Shown in pieces: positions 36,801 through 47,702 of a DNA stretch of 64,000 nucleotides (positions within the stretch are counted from its first letter, which is position 1; each line of letters begins with the position of its first letter). The position numbers and the translations under genes were made by a program. The stretch covers positions 930,001-994,000 of the forward strand of contig JADCRB010000104.1 of assembly GCA_021464245.1 (NCBI GenBank). Direction: 5' to 3'. This DNA is from Carallia brachiata (taxonomy: Eukaryota; Streptophyta; Magnoliopsida; Malpighiales; Rhizophoraceae). The notes below the pieces were generated by a model. It did no database searches. It was not told the origin of the DNA and worked only from the letters and a program-made list of their open reading frames with translations.

Positions 36801-39490
36801 GGTTGTTTTCCTTGAGCCTGCTGAAGCCCGCTCTGCTTTTAAAGGTTTAGCATACAAGCGATACAAGTGAGTCCAGCTGTGTTCTGTCATGTTGTTTAAT
36901 GATTGTATGAAAACTGCTAAAAGATATTGCTAGTTCGAAGGTAGAGTTCGGCATGAGCTTGCCACAGGTCAGCCTGGGTAAGTAATCCATATGGGTGGCA
37001 TCAGAACTGTATCAACCCCGAGACAGCCCCAGCTTGGCTGGCTTGCTTATATGATAAGAAGATATATACTTTTTATATTGTATAAACAGTAATCATATTT
37101 GCGTCTCCTGTAAATAGTAGTCAAGTAGATGTTTAAATACTACATTGTATGGTCCTAACCTGAAGAAGGCAAAAAAAAATTTCATCTATTGTATGTGGTC
37201 AACAAATATTAATGTAAAGGAGGGGCAGACTTGGTTGGCTGGTCTGCATGTGGCAACTAAGGCCAGCCTTAAATTTTGTTGGGCTTCAAATTTAGGTCTG
37301 CCTTGGCCCTAAGCGTCACTGCAAAATTTTAGGCTCAAGGCCTGTATGTTTCGCGGGCTACCCAACCCATACGCACTCCTAAATGAGACTAAACTTGTTT
37401 AATTGTTTCTTTTTTTTTCCCTGCAAAACATTTTATATTGCCATCTTTTTATTGGCGTAGGGATGCTCCTCTATACTTGGAGTGGGCTCCTAGCAATATT
37501 CTTAGTCAAAGCACAAACTCTGAGAGTGGTGAGAAAATTGATGCTGCTGTGGGTGAGCATGAAGCCAAGAGGGTGTTATTGGAGCAAACTGTTGAAGGAA
37601 TATCGCAAACTGATATTGATCCTGATCGGACAGAGGTAGTCATTGTTCCTTGGTTGTGTTTTCATTTTTACTAATTCATGGTCCTTTTATTTGATAAATG
37701 GCAGCTGGCTTTGTGGCCAATATACAATTTTATCCACTCACTGGATGAGCTCAATCTTTTGGTCTGGTAAAATGTTATAAACAAATATTGCATGATTGTT
37801 GAAACAACATGTTGAATGCTAGATGGCTATTTGGCCTCAATCTATATGCCATGACCAAAATCTTATTTCTTCAAGCAAGGCCAATGATATCTCAAAGCAA
37901 AGATTATCCAATTTGTTCTAGAAGGCAGCTGGTAGTAAGAAACACAATGTAATACTACAAATGAATAGGAAAAAGAAGTGGAAAATAGAAATTAGAAAAA
38001 GAAATTGTAGACATGAAGAGGTTTTGAATTTTAGATGGAGGTTTTGAATTTTAAATGGTTGAAACTTGAAAACTAAATTTGAAAGTGAAAGCAATGTTGA
38101 CACTGTTTCATAGAGTTCACCTAATGCAAATTACGTGAATTTCATATTATAATTAATTCCATTGAGACTTAACTAATTGATGACACCGAGTAATTGGTTA
38201 TGCCTAGAGAAATAGTTTGCGCCATTTCTTTGTGCTGCAATGGATAGGAAATGGACTGTTATCGCATTTTTCAGACTTCACTTATCTTTTTGCTGAATGC
38301 TCTTTGATTTTGTCTATCATGCTAGTCACGATCATTATTCGTCAAGAACCTGAATTTTAGGACGTCTGATGAGAGTCTGCAAAAGCATCTCAGCGAACAC
38401 ATGAAGGAAGGGAGGATTCTAAGCGTCAAGGTAAACACTGGCTATACAAACATAATGATTGATTATTAGATTCTGGTTTAATCTTATGTGTTGTGTTGTT
38501 CTTTTTATTTGCAGATAAAGAAGCACTTGAAGAAAGGGAAGAATGTTTCTATGGGTTTTGGTTTTATAGAGTTTGATTCTGTGGAGACGGCAACAAATAT
38601 TTGCAGAGATTTACAAGTAATTATTACTCAGATGAAGATTACCTGATAGAACCTGTTCTGGAAATCTGTACTGAACCCCAACTCTCTCTTATTGGTTTTG
38701 CTGTCTCAGGGAACTGTTCTTGATGGGCATGCTCTTATCTTGCAACTTTGTCAAGCCAAGAAAGCTGAGCAAGTGGTGAAAAAGACTGAGAAAGATAGGA
38801 GTTCCACAAAAATACTTGTGAGAAATGTTGCCTTTGAGGCAACTGAGAAAGATCTTAGACAGCTATTTAGCCCATTTGGCCAGGTGAAGATATTGTTTCA
38901 GAAAAAAATTAATTCTTTTTCGTAATTCTGATGTATGCCGTCTAAGGTCAGAGAATTCTTAACACAAGCATGTTGTAAAGTGCAATATTATTATTATGTG
39001 AAGTATATTTTGGATATTCAATTCTTTTTCCAAGAGAATTACATTAGGCTCTTATACCTCTTTAAAGTAGAGATTATGATTCTCTGATTGACTTGATTTA
39101 CATGCAGATCAAGAGCTTACGACTGCCAATGAAGTTTGGGAACCATAGAGGCTTTGCATTCGTGGAGTACGTGACAAAACAAGAGGCACAGAATGCACTT
39201 GAAGCACTCTCAAGCACCCATCTGTATGGCCGACATTTGGTACGTCAACTACTAGCTTAATACGTGTTTTTGCGCCAAAAAATGAGGGACCACGCAATAA
39301 TTGTGCTAGTGTTTAGGTTCTAGAGAGAGCCAAGGAAGGTGAGAGCTTGGAGGAATTACGGGCTCGAACAGCTGCACAATTTACCGATGAGCAAACTGGA
39401 TTCCAGGAGACAGAAAAGTTATCTAAGAAGAGAAAGCACATACCCGTCTTGGATGAAGTAAGTTTGAAATTTCAAAGAGTCACTGGTTAG
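30895..39490 (+). CDS. MRD1: Multiple RNA-binding domain protein 1 (five RRMs)
   Basis: Fifteen coding exons join in phase: 30895-30896, 31005-31112, 31197-31311, 31997-32733, 32965-33096, 34712-34801, 34878-35001, 35536-35859, 36802-36866, 37461-37635, 38326-38430, 38515-38616, 38710-38883, 39108-39239 and 39317-39490 (2559 nt, 852 aa). Five RRMs are seen: RRM1 from residue 2 ([17 protein letters not shown]), RRM2 about 309 ([10 protein letters not shown]), RRM3 about 503 ([11 protein letters not shown]), RRM4 about 626 ([10 protein letters not shown]), RRM5 about 727 ([12 protein letters not shown]). A long acidic Ser/Asp/Glu region lies between RRM1 and RRM2. The Mrd1/RBM19 family acts in the nucleolus in 18S rRNA processing and small-subunit assembly. 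The start codon is split AT|G by a 108-bp intron (donor GTGAGT, acceptor AAAAAAAG). The last exon reads through a GTAAGT to TAG at 39488, which keeps the usual lysine-rich C-terminus. Confidence 0.93.
31480..31740 (+). pseudogene. LINE reverse-transcriptase C-terminal fragment in MRD1 intron 3
   Basis: One frame runs through 31480-31740 with [12 protein letters not shown], then [25 protein letters not shown] and HVVDPIKSG. This is the conserved tail found after the reverse transcriptase of plant LINE-like elements (RLRWFGHV ... GRGRP ... RIHVADP type). Three stops interrupt it, with no frameshift. It lies in the host intron (31312-31996) in the same orientation as the gene and is presumably spliced out. 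Confidence 0.75.
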
Positions 39491-41252
39491 TTATTTGAGT
39501 AATATTCTTATGTATCTTGAGTCACAGTTTTGCTTGTCTGGAGCTAATCTCATCATGCTGCCTCCAGTTTTGCTTGTTTGGAGCTGTGTGATCTGTTAAT
39601 TATATAATTTTGTTTGTTATGTTTCTATTATTGAGGAATTATTAATCCACATTCCATCCGATTAACTTTTTAGTATCCGGAAATTAAGAAAAATTGACCC
39701 TAATAATGCCTATTTCATAGCAACATATTATGGTGGTAACAAAAAAAAAGGATGATTAGTTCGTTTTATAGTAAATTGTTGTTCTTACTCATCATTTTGT
39801 ACATTAATAAAAGTTTGAAATATAAATACATTTAGAGTTCACCTGTATGACGGGGCAATGTGGGAATCCTGAAGATTTATAATGGTGATGTTTTTTGGGA
39901 TTTAGTATTGCAAAATAAGGAAGATGTAAACTTTTTTTTTTTTAATTTTTATTTTGTTTAATTGGCAAAAAAAGATTTATAAAAATTTACAATTGAGGAC
40001 AAATTGCTAAACAATATTTCTCCAATAATTTCTATCTATAAGATGGTGCATGCCATCTTGTTTGTTGGGCCACTAATCTCTTCAATACAGATGTCTTTTC
40101 CGTAATGAAAAATGGAAATTATTGTGAGGAAGGAGAATGTGAGATTTATACGAAGGAAATTTTTATTCTCTTTATATAGTTTACGACTCAATGAGCTTAA
40201 TGAGCTTTTTAATAGGCAAGAAAAAATGACAATTATTGTATGCGTTATAAAACTAACCAGCAGAAGGAATTAGCAATAAGCAAGATAGAATAATTCCTTA
40301 TTCCCACGTCAAAAACCAAATGAAATGGTGTTAATACCCAAACATAATTTGTACTCGAGGCACAATCATTCGACATTGCGGGTCGTGGCCTGGATTTCAT
40401 TCAAAGTTGCTGGACCTCTAAGACACATCATTATTAAACTTGAGCCAGCCCGGCCGGTCGGACCAAAGATGAAGAGAAAAGTTTGACCAACTGCTTCAGT
40501 ACCTTATAGAAGATGCTGTCAGCAAATTTTAACAGCTTTGATCAAATAAATAAATAAATAAATAACAGCAACTGTAGTTCACTGGGCTCCTACAGGGACA
40601 AAAATACTATTTACTGTTGCCACTTTCTTTCCCCTGATTTGTTTGTTGATGGAATTGAAGTTCTAGTGATGTTTGGGGTGGTAAGGTCAACAAACTTTAC
40701 ATACTGTTGACCAATGTCAGTGATTTTTTTAACCTTATTACAAAAGAGTCGCAAAAATTCAACTTATCACAATTACCTTCTTTCTTGTTACATTATTTTC
40801 TTCTCATTTTTCACACAATTAAATCTCTTTTGTTTTTTGTTGGGCCATGAATTTCCAACATTGACCCAAAATGTCTCCTGTTAGACCTGTGTGAGTTCAT
40901 CTCCATCTCTATTTTGTTAGAGTTAACTCAGTTGAGTATAGATATGACAAAATTTGACTTAATCTAAATACTTTAATTTAACTTGTTCAACATGCATTGA
41001 CTTAACCATTTGGGGTTCCACCTGAGTCGGTCTAGATTACTCAATTCACTGGGCTGGATATTAGGCGATCTAAGATTAAAAAAAAAAAAAAAAGTTAAAC
41101 TATAACACATGCATTTCATTAGTAGTTGAGGAAGTGACTTGAAGGATTTTTGGGGGTGGCGGAAGGGACGCATCACGCATGCTTACGACTGGCGGTTTTG
41201 TGGAAAGAAGAATTTATGTAAAGATTAACTGATTGAAATGTTTTTCACAAGT
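39491..41252. other. Spacer between MRD1 and tRNA-Trp
   Basis: The first few hundred bases are the probable MRD1 3' UTR. The rest is AT-rich with a short TAAA repeat near 40548-40563. No coding or RNA feature is supported before the tRNA. Confidence 0.5.
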
Positions 41253-41324
41253 GGATCCGTGGCGCAATGGTAGCGCGTCTGACTCCAGATCAGAAGGTTG
41301 CGTGTTCGATTCACGTCGGGTTCA
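41253..41324 (+). tRNA. trnW-CCA: tRNA-Trp (anticodon CCA)
   Basis: A 72-nt cloverleaf folds fully. The acceptor stem GGATCCG pairs with CGGGTTC (two G-U pairs), the discriminator is A, and the D-arm contains GCGCAATGGTAGCGC. The anticodon stem TCTGA/TCAGA has loop CTCCAGA giving CCA, and the T-arm is GCGTG-TTCGATT-CACGT. There is no intron and no encoded CCA, as usual for plant nuclear tRNA-Trp. T runs follow within 30 bp and may end Pol III transcription. Confidence 0.95.
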
Positions 41325-41697
41325 ATTCCCAGCCACCTCTGTTTTGCTTTTTATTTTACTGTTATTATTATTATTTTTTTGAATATTAAAAAAGAGGTTG
41401 CAGTTGCACTTTTTTTTCTTTGTCTAATTTTCTTTGACGTGTACCCTTCACTGCATGAATATACTACTATATTTTTTAAAATAAATTTAATAATTTTTAA
41501 CATATAATTCATAATAATAATTATTATTATTGTATTTAACATGGTAATATGTATTTGGTTAACAATTTTGAAAAAATATATTATGTATACATGTACCATA
41601 ATAAATTATAAATTAAACTAGTCTTACTATCAAGTTATTTATTAATACATTATTAGAAAAGATTATAATTAGCAGGCAATTATTCAACCGCAGAGCA

Positions 41698-42028
41698 ATG
41701 TCCAAAAAGATGACTGAGGCTTGCACTTAGCATGCTTATGGTGTGCATGCTATTCTTAGGAAGAATAGAAGCCAATCCGAGTTGTCTAGTAGTAGAAGAG
41801 TTGGACTCTTAATTTCCACATCTCGAGTTTAAATTCTATTGGCAGACCAAGTAAAAGTAGAGCCAAATCGGCATCTTGGATATGGAAGCATTGGCCGTGG
41901 CATACCCCCTGGTTGCAGCCCAAGAAATCGGGGACAATGCAAGATGAAACCTGTGAACCCATCCATATACAAGAGGTTGTCAGCTTCAGCACAGGTTCTG
42001 CCGCCATGGACCACCTCGGCTCCCGTAG
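41698..42028 (+). pseudogene. RALF-like peptide pseudogene 1 (with intron-like insert)
   Basis: This copy has a degraded signal peptide (MLMVCMLFLGRIEANP in frame from an internal ATG, with the expected first ATG at 41698 running into TAG). An 80-bp GT...AG insert follows (41781-41860), then a RALF mature region RHLGYGSIGRGIPPGCSPRN with RGQCKMKPVNP after it. If the insert is spliced, the frame continues correctly across it. A two-base loss after about 41975 shifts the frame before the third cysteine, and the lost frame would read GCQLQHR toward the fourth. It lies about 370 bp after the tRNA. Its closest sister is the minus-strand copy at 59.2-59.5 kb. Confidence 0.85.
41781..41860 (+). repeat. 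tRNA-like insert / candidate intron (copy 1)
   Basis: The insert starts GTTGTCTAGTAGTAGAAGAG and ends AAGTAAAAGTAG, is 80 bp long and is GT...AG bounded. It lies between two imperfect copies of the host codons GAAGCCAATC / GAGCCAAATC. It contains an A-box-like TAGTAGTAGAAGAG, a CTCTTAA loop-like string and a degraded B-box-like GAGTTTAAATTC. The A-rich 3' end and the flanking repeats suggest retroposition. Confidence 0.6.
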
Positions 42029-42059
42029 TCTTGTTGATCAAATGCTGGATTAATTGAAT

Positions 42060-44070
42060 ACTTTAGAAGCCAAAAAAATGTTATTATTATTATTTTTTAA
42101 GTCTTGAAGGAGGGAATAAGACTCGTATAACGTATAACTAAAAGGGGACAGAGAAGGGGGCAGGATTCAAACCGCCCGACGACCACATCTTCAGTGTTTA
42201 AATTCTTCCATTTTTTAGTTGTCGAATTTCATTCATTAATGTGTTCCGTTAGTTCAAGCAAATTCTGTGAAAATTGTATTACCTCGTTTAATTTCCTCCA
42301 CATGCAATATTCTATTTGGAAAAACAAAAGTCGTTAACGTATCAAGAAGAAAGTTTGGTATCCATACACATATACTAGTATCTAAATTTAATATCTATAT
42401 TATAACAAACTTATTTATTTTTACGACGAAATTTATTATTTTTGTAATAAAACTAAATATAAATATCAACATATGAATACAAACTTAAACCCATCAAAAT
42501 ATCATCGGTCCATTATTACATCCTGCAAACAAGCTCATATGCCTCATCATATACAGATAACAATTTTTTTTTTCGCTTTTAAATTACAATTAATCTCCTC
42601 GATTGCCTGCTGTTGATGTCTTTTTATTAATATTAAAATATGATTTCATACTGACCAACCATCGGCAGCTGGTCAACTGGTCTAGCACTGAGCTAAGGCC
42701 CTCCTGTAGACTTTAAACAAAAAAAAAAAAAAGCCTATACTCTCATACTCTTTTTGCCTTGTAAATTAAATCATAGAAATTGATGGAAGGAATGGCCACA
42801 CAGGTTGACGATGACAATTGCTCTTGCCACATTCTATTTATGTGCATCCTAATGGGCAATGGCAAGCAGATCTATGGTACATATGAAATTATTTCTTTCG
42901 TAAAAATGTACAACCAATTTACAATTATTAACAAAATGTTATATGCACAAATTTTTGTTGTGGCCCACGCCTAATCAATCCTCTTTCCTTCTTTTTCCCG
43001 TCTCTGACCTAGCCATTTAACTCCGTCCATCCAACTTTTTCCTTTTTGTTTCACATGTCAAATGTTTTGTGGGTCAAAGAAATAAGATTAAAAAGTTAAC
43101 AATACAACAAAATGACAACGTTTAATTGGTCATGTATCTCGAAATCATACATCAACTTGATTTCGTTTAATGTTAATTAATTTATTCATACATCCGTGAA
43201 TCAATTAATTTTCTACAACCATTGATTTTTTTTTTCTTTCTTTTGAAAATAGTGCCCTATAACCAAATAATCGTTAGTCCAGTTAGTAAGGAAAAGAGTT
43301 CTCCCGTAATAATAATAATGAAATTTTATATTTCAAAATTGCTCGTCAAATTATGCTCCTATATGCAATAATCCTGATCAAGTATGCCACAACAACAATT
43401 GATATGTGTAACAAAATTTCGACAAAAATAAAATTATTATGATAATCCGAGCACACACGTGTTGGATCACTCAATATTATAGTTATTGCATTTTCTTACA
43501 TCCTATTAGACATTTTATCATGTTTTGTGTATATTATTACTATTATTACTCTTTTTGAGTCTTTATTGCACAATATCATTGTACATATTTTCGTTTTTGT
43601 TGCATATACTAATATGTTTTAACGAAAATTATAAAATCAACTCGAAAGCTTGCACGAAATGTGGATAGGGAATAGCTTACCATGAACCCCACCCCCAAGA
43701 TAAACAAGAGATGATTTCCAATATATTTTAAGTTATTTTGGCGAACCACTAGTACAAATTTAAGATTAAAGTTGTGTAAAATAATTATGATAACATTTTT
43801 TAATCATTGTAAAAGTAGAAAAAAAAAACCCTAAAATTTTTCCATTTAGTAGAAACAATTTAACGACACATAGTTATGCAGTTCAAACAATTGTGGCTGC
43901 GAATTTTTTTAGGGAACTGCCTTTAACACAGAATTATACCAAAAAGTGAGCGGAAGCTAACTAGAAACTAATTCTCACCTCGAAATAGGCAAATTTCACT
44001 GGGATATTAGGTGTGTTATATGGTTTCTGTAACCTTCAAAGACTAAAATGTGGCCAACGAATTAACTTCT
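42060..44070. other. Spacer inside the RALF cluster
   Basis: 42060-42310 continues the inverted homology with 59040-59200. From about 43950 to 44070 the sequence matches (inverted) 57720-57830, the upstream region of RALF-like copy 57.5 kb. The part between is AT-rich and holds nothing I can name. Confidence 0.5.
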
Positions 44071-44110
44071 TGGTGTCTAATTATAGAAAACAATTTCATT
44101 TATAAACAGC
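44071..44110 (+). promoter_or_regulatory. Core promoter module of the intact RALF-like gene
   Basis: A string starting TGGTGTCTAATTATAGAAAA and ending in TTTATAAA (TATA box at 44099-44106) lies 34 bp before the ATG. The same module precedes the copies near 45.15, 55.64, 57.67, 59.68 and 61.11 kb. The short distance implies a 5' UTR of only about 10-15 nt. Confidence 0.65.
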
Positions 44111-44143
44111 ACTTAATCGATGACTTCTCCCCATCATTAAACA

Positions 44144-44386
44144 ATGGCATCGAAGCAGTTGATGATGAAGCTTGCGATTGCAATGCTCATGATATGCATG
44201 TTATTCGCAAGAGGACTAGAGGCCAATTCGCCAATTGGCTATGGGCCTATTGGTCGTGACAGAGCCCCTGGTTGTAGCTCAACAAATCCTGAAGCATGCA
44301 AGATGGACCAAAAGAATCCGTATGACAGGGGTTGCGAAACTATAAATAGGTGCCGCCATCGACGTCTGCTCTCGCGTTCTGCTTGA
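44144..44386 (+). CDS. RALF-like secreted signal peptide, intact
   Basis: A single-exon frame of 80 codons. Residues 1-27 form a signal peptide (basic start, then KLAIAMLMICMLFARGLEA). The mature part begins NSPIGYGPIGRDRAPGCSST and carries four cysteines in RALF spacing (C-x7-C and C-x5-C), with NPYDRGCETINRCRHRR near the end. RALFs bind FERONIA-type receptor kinases with LLG proteins and control apoplastic pH, growth and pollen-tube integrity. The usual YISY motif is IGYG here, and there is no dibasic RRxL processing site, so this belongs to the short class without a propeptide. It is the only unbroken member of the local cluster. The family call is firm; the receptor cannot be inferred. 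Confidence 0.88.
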   Translation: MASKQLMMKLAIAMLMICMLFARGLEANSPIGYGPIGRDRAPGCSSTNPEACKMDQKNPYDRGCETINRCRHRRLLSRSA

Positions 44387-44891
44387 TCAAATGTTGGACT
44401 AATTGATTACTTTCTAATATAAAAATCTCAAGTTCAAGTTTTTGTCGATCTGAGTTAATTGAAAAAAAAAACAAGAAGAAATCCCCCTTTCTTATATGCC
44501 CTATTTTCATTGATGTTTTTGGTTTATTTTATTGCGTACGTATGATATGTGACATTATGTTCCTTTCATGTAATCGTTATTAATGATTGTGAACAGCTAA
44601 TTAATTAAATCCTAATATTGTGTTTCTTGATCTCTTTCTCTAGCTCTCCATCTCTCTCTCTCATGCAGGCACACACACACACATTGTTAGTCTATTTTCA
44701 AAGAATAATGATATTTTCAGATTTGGTTACTGACATACCTCTCTAAAGAGCTTGATATAGAAAAATCTAGTTTAATTAACAAAATAAGAAGTTTAAAAAA
44801 AAAAATTCTTATTCTAATTCTACTTTCGTCCCCCCATTTTTAGGAGCAATAATTAGAGTTAGAAAGGAAGACTAGAGTCATTCTAAACCCT

Positions 44892-44911
44892 CCCCCCCCC
44901 CCCCCCCCCCC
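44892..44911. repeat. Poly-C tract
   Basis: About 20 consecutive C bases lie between the intact RALF-like gene and pseudogene 3. It may be a slippage or assembly artefact. Confidence 0.85.
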
Positions 44912-45319
44912 ACCAAAAAAAACAAAAGAAGTTATCTAAGTCAAGGCAAGAGTCGAGAACTAGGTGATAAAAATAACTAATTAAAACAGATCAATTGACA
45001 TGTAATAGCCAGGCCAATAAAATTGTTGGTGTCTAATATAACTATAGAAACTAAATTACACACAAAACAGGTGAAATTCACCGGCACATTAGTTGTATCA
45101 ATATTGTTTTCATAATCTTAAAAATGCAAAAGCCAGGCCAACAACATTGTTGGTGTCTAATTATAGACAACAATTTCACATATAAATTTGCGATTAATGA
45201 TGACATCTGCTCCCCACCCCACAAGCACCATTTGGTTGCTCAGCAAGTAATCAAAACTACAAACACCCTGCTTCTTAATTTCCTTGTTAAAATTATAATT
45301 ACAACAAATAAATAAATCA

Positions 45320-45614
45320 ATGGCAGCAATATTAATGTCCAAAAAAGTTGATGATGGGCCTTGCAATTGGATGCTCATGGCAAGCATGCTATTTGCAAGA
45401 GGAATAGAGGCGACTCGTTATATTAACTATGGAGCCATTAGTGCTAATTAATGGAATTCCTGGTTGGAGCGGAAAACATCCTCAAAGCTGCAAGACGAGA
45501 CCTGTGCATGAATATGATGGAGGTTGTGAGGTTGAGTTCAGGTGCACGTCGGCTCTTGCAATCTGCAGCTTGATTGATCATCATCAACTGCTTCATCAAT
45601 TGATGAATACTTAA
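45320..45614 (+). pseudogene. RALF-like peptide pseudogene 3
   Basis: From the ATG at 45320 the frame shows a worn signal peptide ending LMASMLFARGIEA and the RALF start TRYINYGAIS, then stops at TAA. Shifting by one base gives the rest: NGIPGWSGKHPQSCKTRPVH, then YDGGCEVEFRC and a changed tail. A one-base insertion therefore breaks it, and the first mature cysteine is tryptophan (GWS for GCS). The promoter module lies at 45151-45190. The sister copy is the minus-strand pseudogene at 55.2-55.5 kb, which shares CKTRPVHEYD. Confidence 0.85.
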
Positions 45615-46122
45615 CTACGTTCTAACTACCCGAAACTGCAAAGAGTTGTTCAGCATTTGATCTGAGATGATCTCGCGATTGATGCTAGTTTTCATTCAAT
45701 TTGAGCTCAGATAATTGGTACGGGCGATTCTGAGACCTTTTTTTTTTCTTGTCGAATTTTCTATAATTTGAAAATAACAAATGTTATTTAACAATATATA
45801 ATCTCTCGTCATACTTTTCTGGGTTTTTTTTTTTTTTTATAATTTTGTTTGCCAATGGATCGACGACCCATATTTGTAAATGGATGCACGGCTTCAAATT
45901 TTTTCTCCCTATTATCAGTAGAAGTGTTGGCCATTTTCTGATCTGTGGCAAAAATAATAATACATATTAGTTATGCATTTCAATCAATTTTAGAACAACA
46001 TAACCTTAAAAATAAAGCCAGGGCAACAAATAAATCCCGTGCCTTGTTATAGATAACAACTTTCGTCTCTAAATTACTATCTCGTTGGACTCTTGCATTC
46101 ATATTAATCACAATTCACAACA

Positions 46123-46170
46123 ATGGCAGCAATGTCCACAAAGTTGATCTCAATTGCTCCACGTACAATT
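46123..46170 (+). pseudogene. RALF-like 5' relic (start and signal peptide only)
   Basis: The sequence ATGGCAGCAATGTCCACAAA followed by GTTGATC matches the start of the local RALF-like genes, and the upstream ACAACAATGGC context is also conserved. Similarity ends after about 40 bp. The frame reads into unrelated sequence. Confidence 0.6.
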
Positions 46171-46724
46171 ATCTATATACAGAAACGCACTCTTTCTTTC
46201 TCGTACTTTTAACACAATTGATTGAGAAATTCTATTGCAACCTATTAGTTTTGTGTTCGAGTCCTAATAATTATGTTCTCAATTCATAATTGAAATAATA
46301 AACTTAATTCTAAATTTTTTCATTCCTACTACACTGTTCAACAATTAATGGATTACCCAAATAATATTTGCTACACGTTTATAGGATTAAATTTTTGACG
46401 CAATTGGAAAACAACTTTTTTTTTTTTTCACTTCTATGTTTGACAATGGCTAACACTGTTACTGATTATGAGGCAAAAGTTTTAGTACATGTATATCATT
46501 TACAATTATGGGTCTTCGATTGGCTAACAAAAGAAAAAAGAATTCTGAAAAATATATAAAGACAGATCATTATATATTCTTAAATTACTTTTCTTTTTTA
46601 TAGCTAGACAATAGACAATTTTATGTGGAGGCCATCAAAACAGGTAAAACAAATTTTAGGATTTGCTTGCATTGAACGATTCACATTATTGAAACTTACA
46701 AAAGAAAGGAGAAATTTTTGACTT

Positions 46725-46836
46725 TGGAACCATTAGTGCTTCCACATGTATCCAAGATGGGGATTGGCCTCTACTCCTCTTGCTAATAGCATGCATGCCA
46801 TGAGCATAATTATCCACTTTTTGAATGTTGCTGCCT
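46725..46836 (-). pseudogene. RALF-like N-terminal relic
   Basis: On the minus strand the frame reads KKWIIMLMACMLLARGVEAN, then PHLGYMWKH and a stop. This matches the signal peptide and first mature residues of the RALF-like copies. The ATG is lost (ACATTC in its place) and everything after the YG motif is missing. An hAT-MITE-like repeat begins on the 5' side. Confidence 0.7.
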
Positions 46837-46839
46837 TTA

Positions 46840-47340
46840 ATTGATAGATTACTGAACTCAGAAATTAGCCCGAATAACGACTTAACCAGTCCAAAATCGA
46901 GTTGACCCAATTTAAATTTACTGAAAAAGTTAATGACATATAACTAGAATCTATCAAAATAAAAAATATTTTAGAACCAGTATAACTCAAAATTGAAACG
47001 TCTGGAAATCTGATTGACTTAAAGCTGAATTAACCTGAAAGCTAATTAACCTAATTTTGAAGTTCAGATCACTTGGAACTTATTATATTTGAAACCCTAT
47101 TAATCCTAGAGTTGATATATTTGAGACTCAATAAACTCAAAACTCAAAACATCCTAAATCCGAATGGTCGTAAACCAGATAAACTCGAGACTTAAAATAT
47201 TTGAAATCCAAATAACACAAAACTTGATGAACCCAAAGAGCGAAGGACCCAATAACCTGAAATACGCAAACCCGAATAACACGAGACTCGCAACAACCTG
47301 ACTCGAATTTGACCCATTCTACTCGTTTACACCTCTACTT
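46840..47340. mobile_element. hAT-MITE-like degenerate repeat
   Basis: The stretch is built of worn short units of the type CCGAATAACCTGAAA / AACTCGAAAC. Its right end read on the minus strand begins AGAGGTGTAAACGAGT, which resembles plant hAT MITE ends. No clear left end or 8-bp target duplication was found. Confidence 0.4.
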
Positions 47341-47627
47341 TTGGATTACTTACTGCGGTAGAATAGTGATTGGTTTGGGGCCAAGACATTAAACGTATCA
47401 CAGTACCTCACACAATAATTTGAAAAAAAAAAATTAATTCACATAGTACATATCACACCCCACACAATAATTTTAAACTTTGATTATATATTATTATATA
47501 TCACGGATAATGTAAAATTTGTCAAGAAAAAGATACAAATATATTATCATCTTGCATTCCTAAGGATGCCTTGGATCTTTCTTTATGACTGCATTCAATG
47601 GAAATTTTTCATCTATTACGCTTGCTC

Positions 47628-47702
47628 TTAGACATTGCTGCCATTCCAATGAGAATGGCATAAAAGAGCAATTTTCATCAACTTTGTAGACATGGCTGCC
47701 AT
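47628..47702 (-). pseudogene. RALF-like 5' relic 2
   Basis: On the minus strand, ATGGCAGCCATGTCTACAAA followed by GTTGATGAAAATTGC matches the start of the cluster's signal peptides. The frame then leaves the family and stops at TAA (47630-47628). Confidence 0.6.

Noticed and set aside
39463..39468. GTAAGT in the last MRD1 exon as a splice donor
   Set aside because: Reading through gives a short lysine-containing end (SLKFQRVTG) resembling the usual family C-terminus, and no further family exon is seen downstream.
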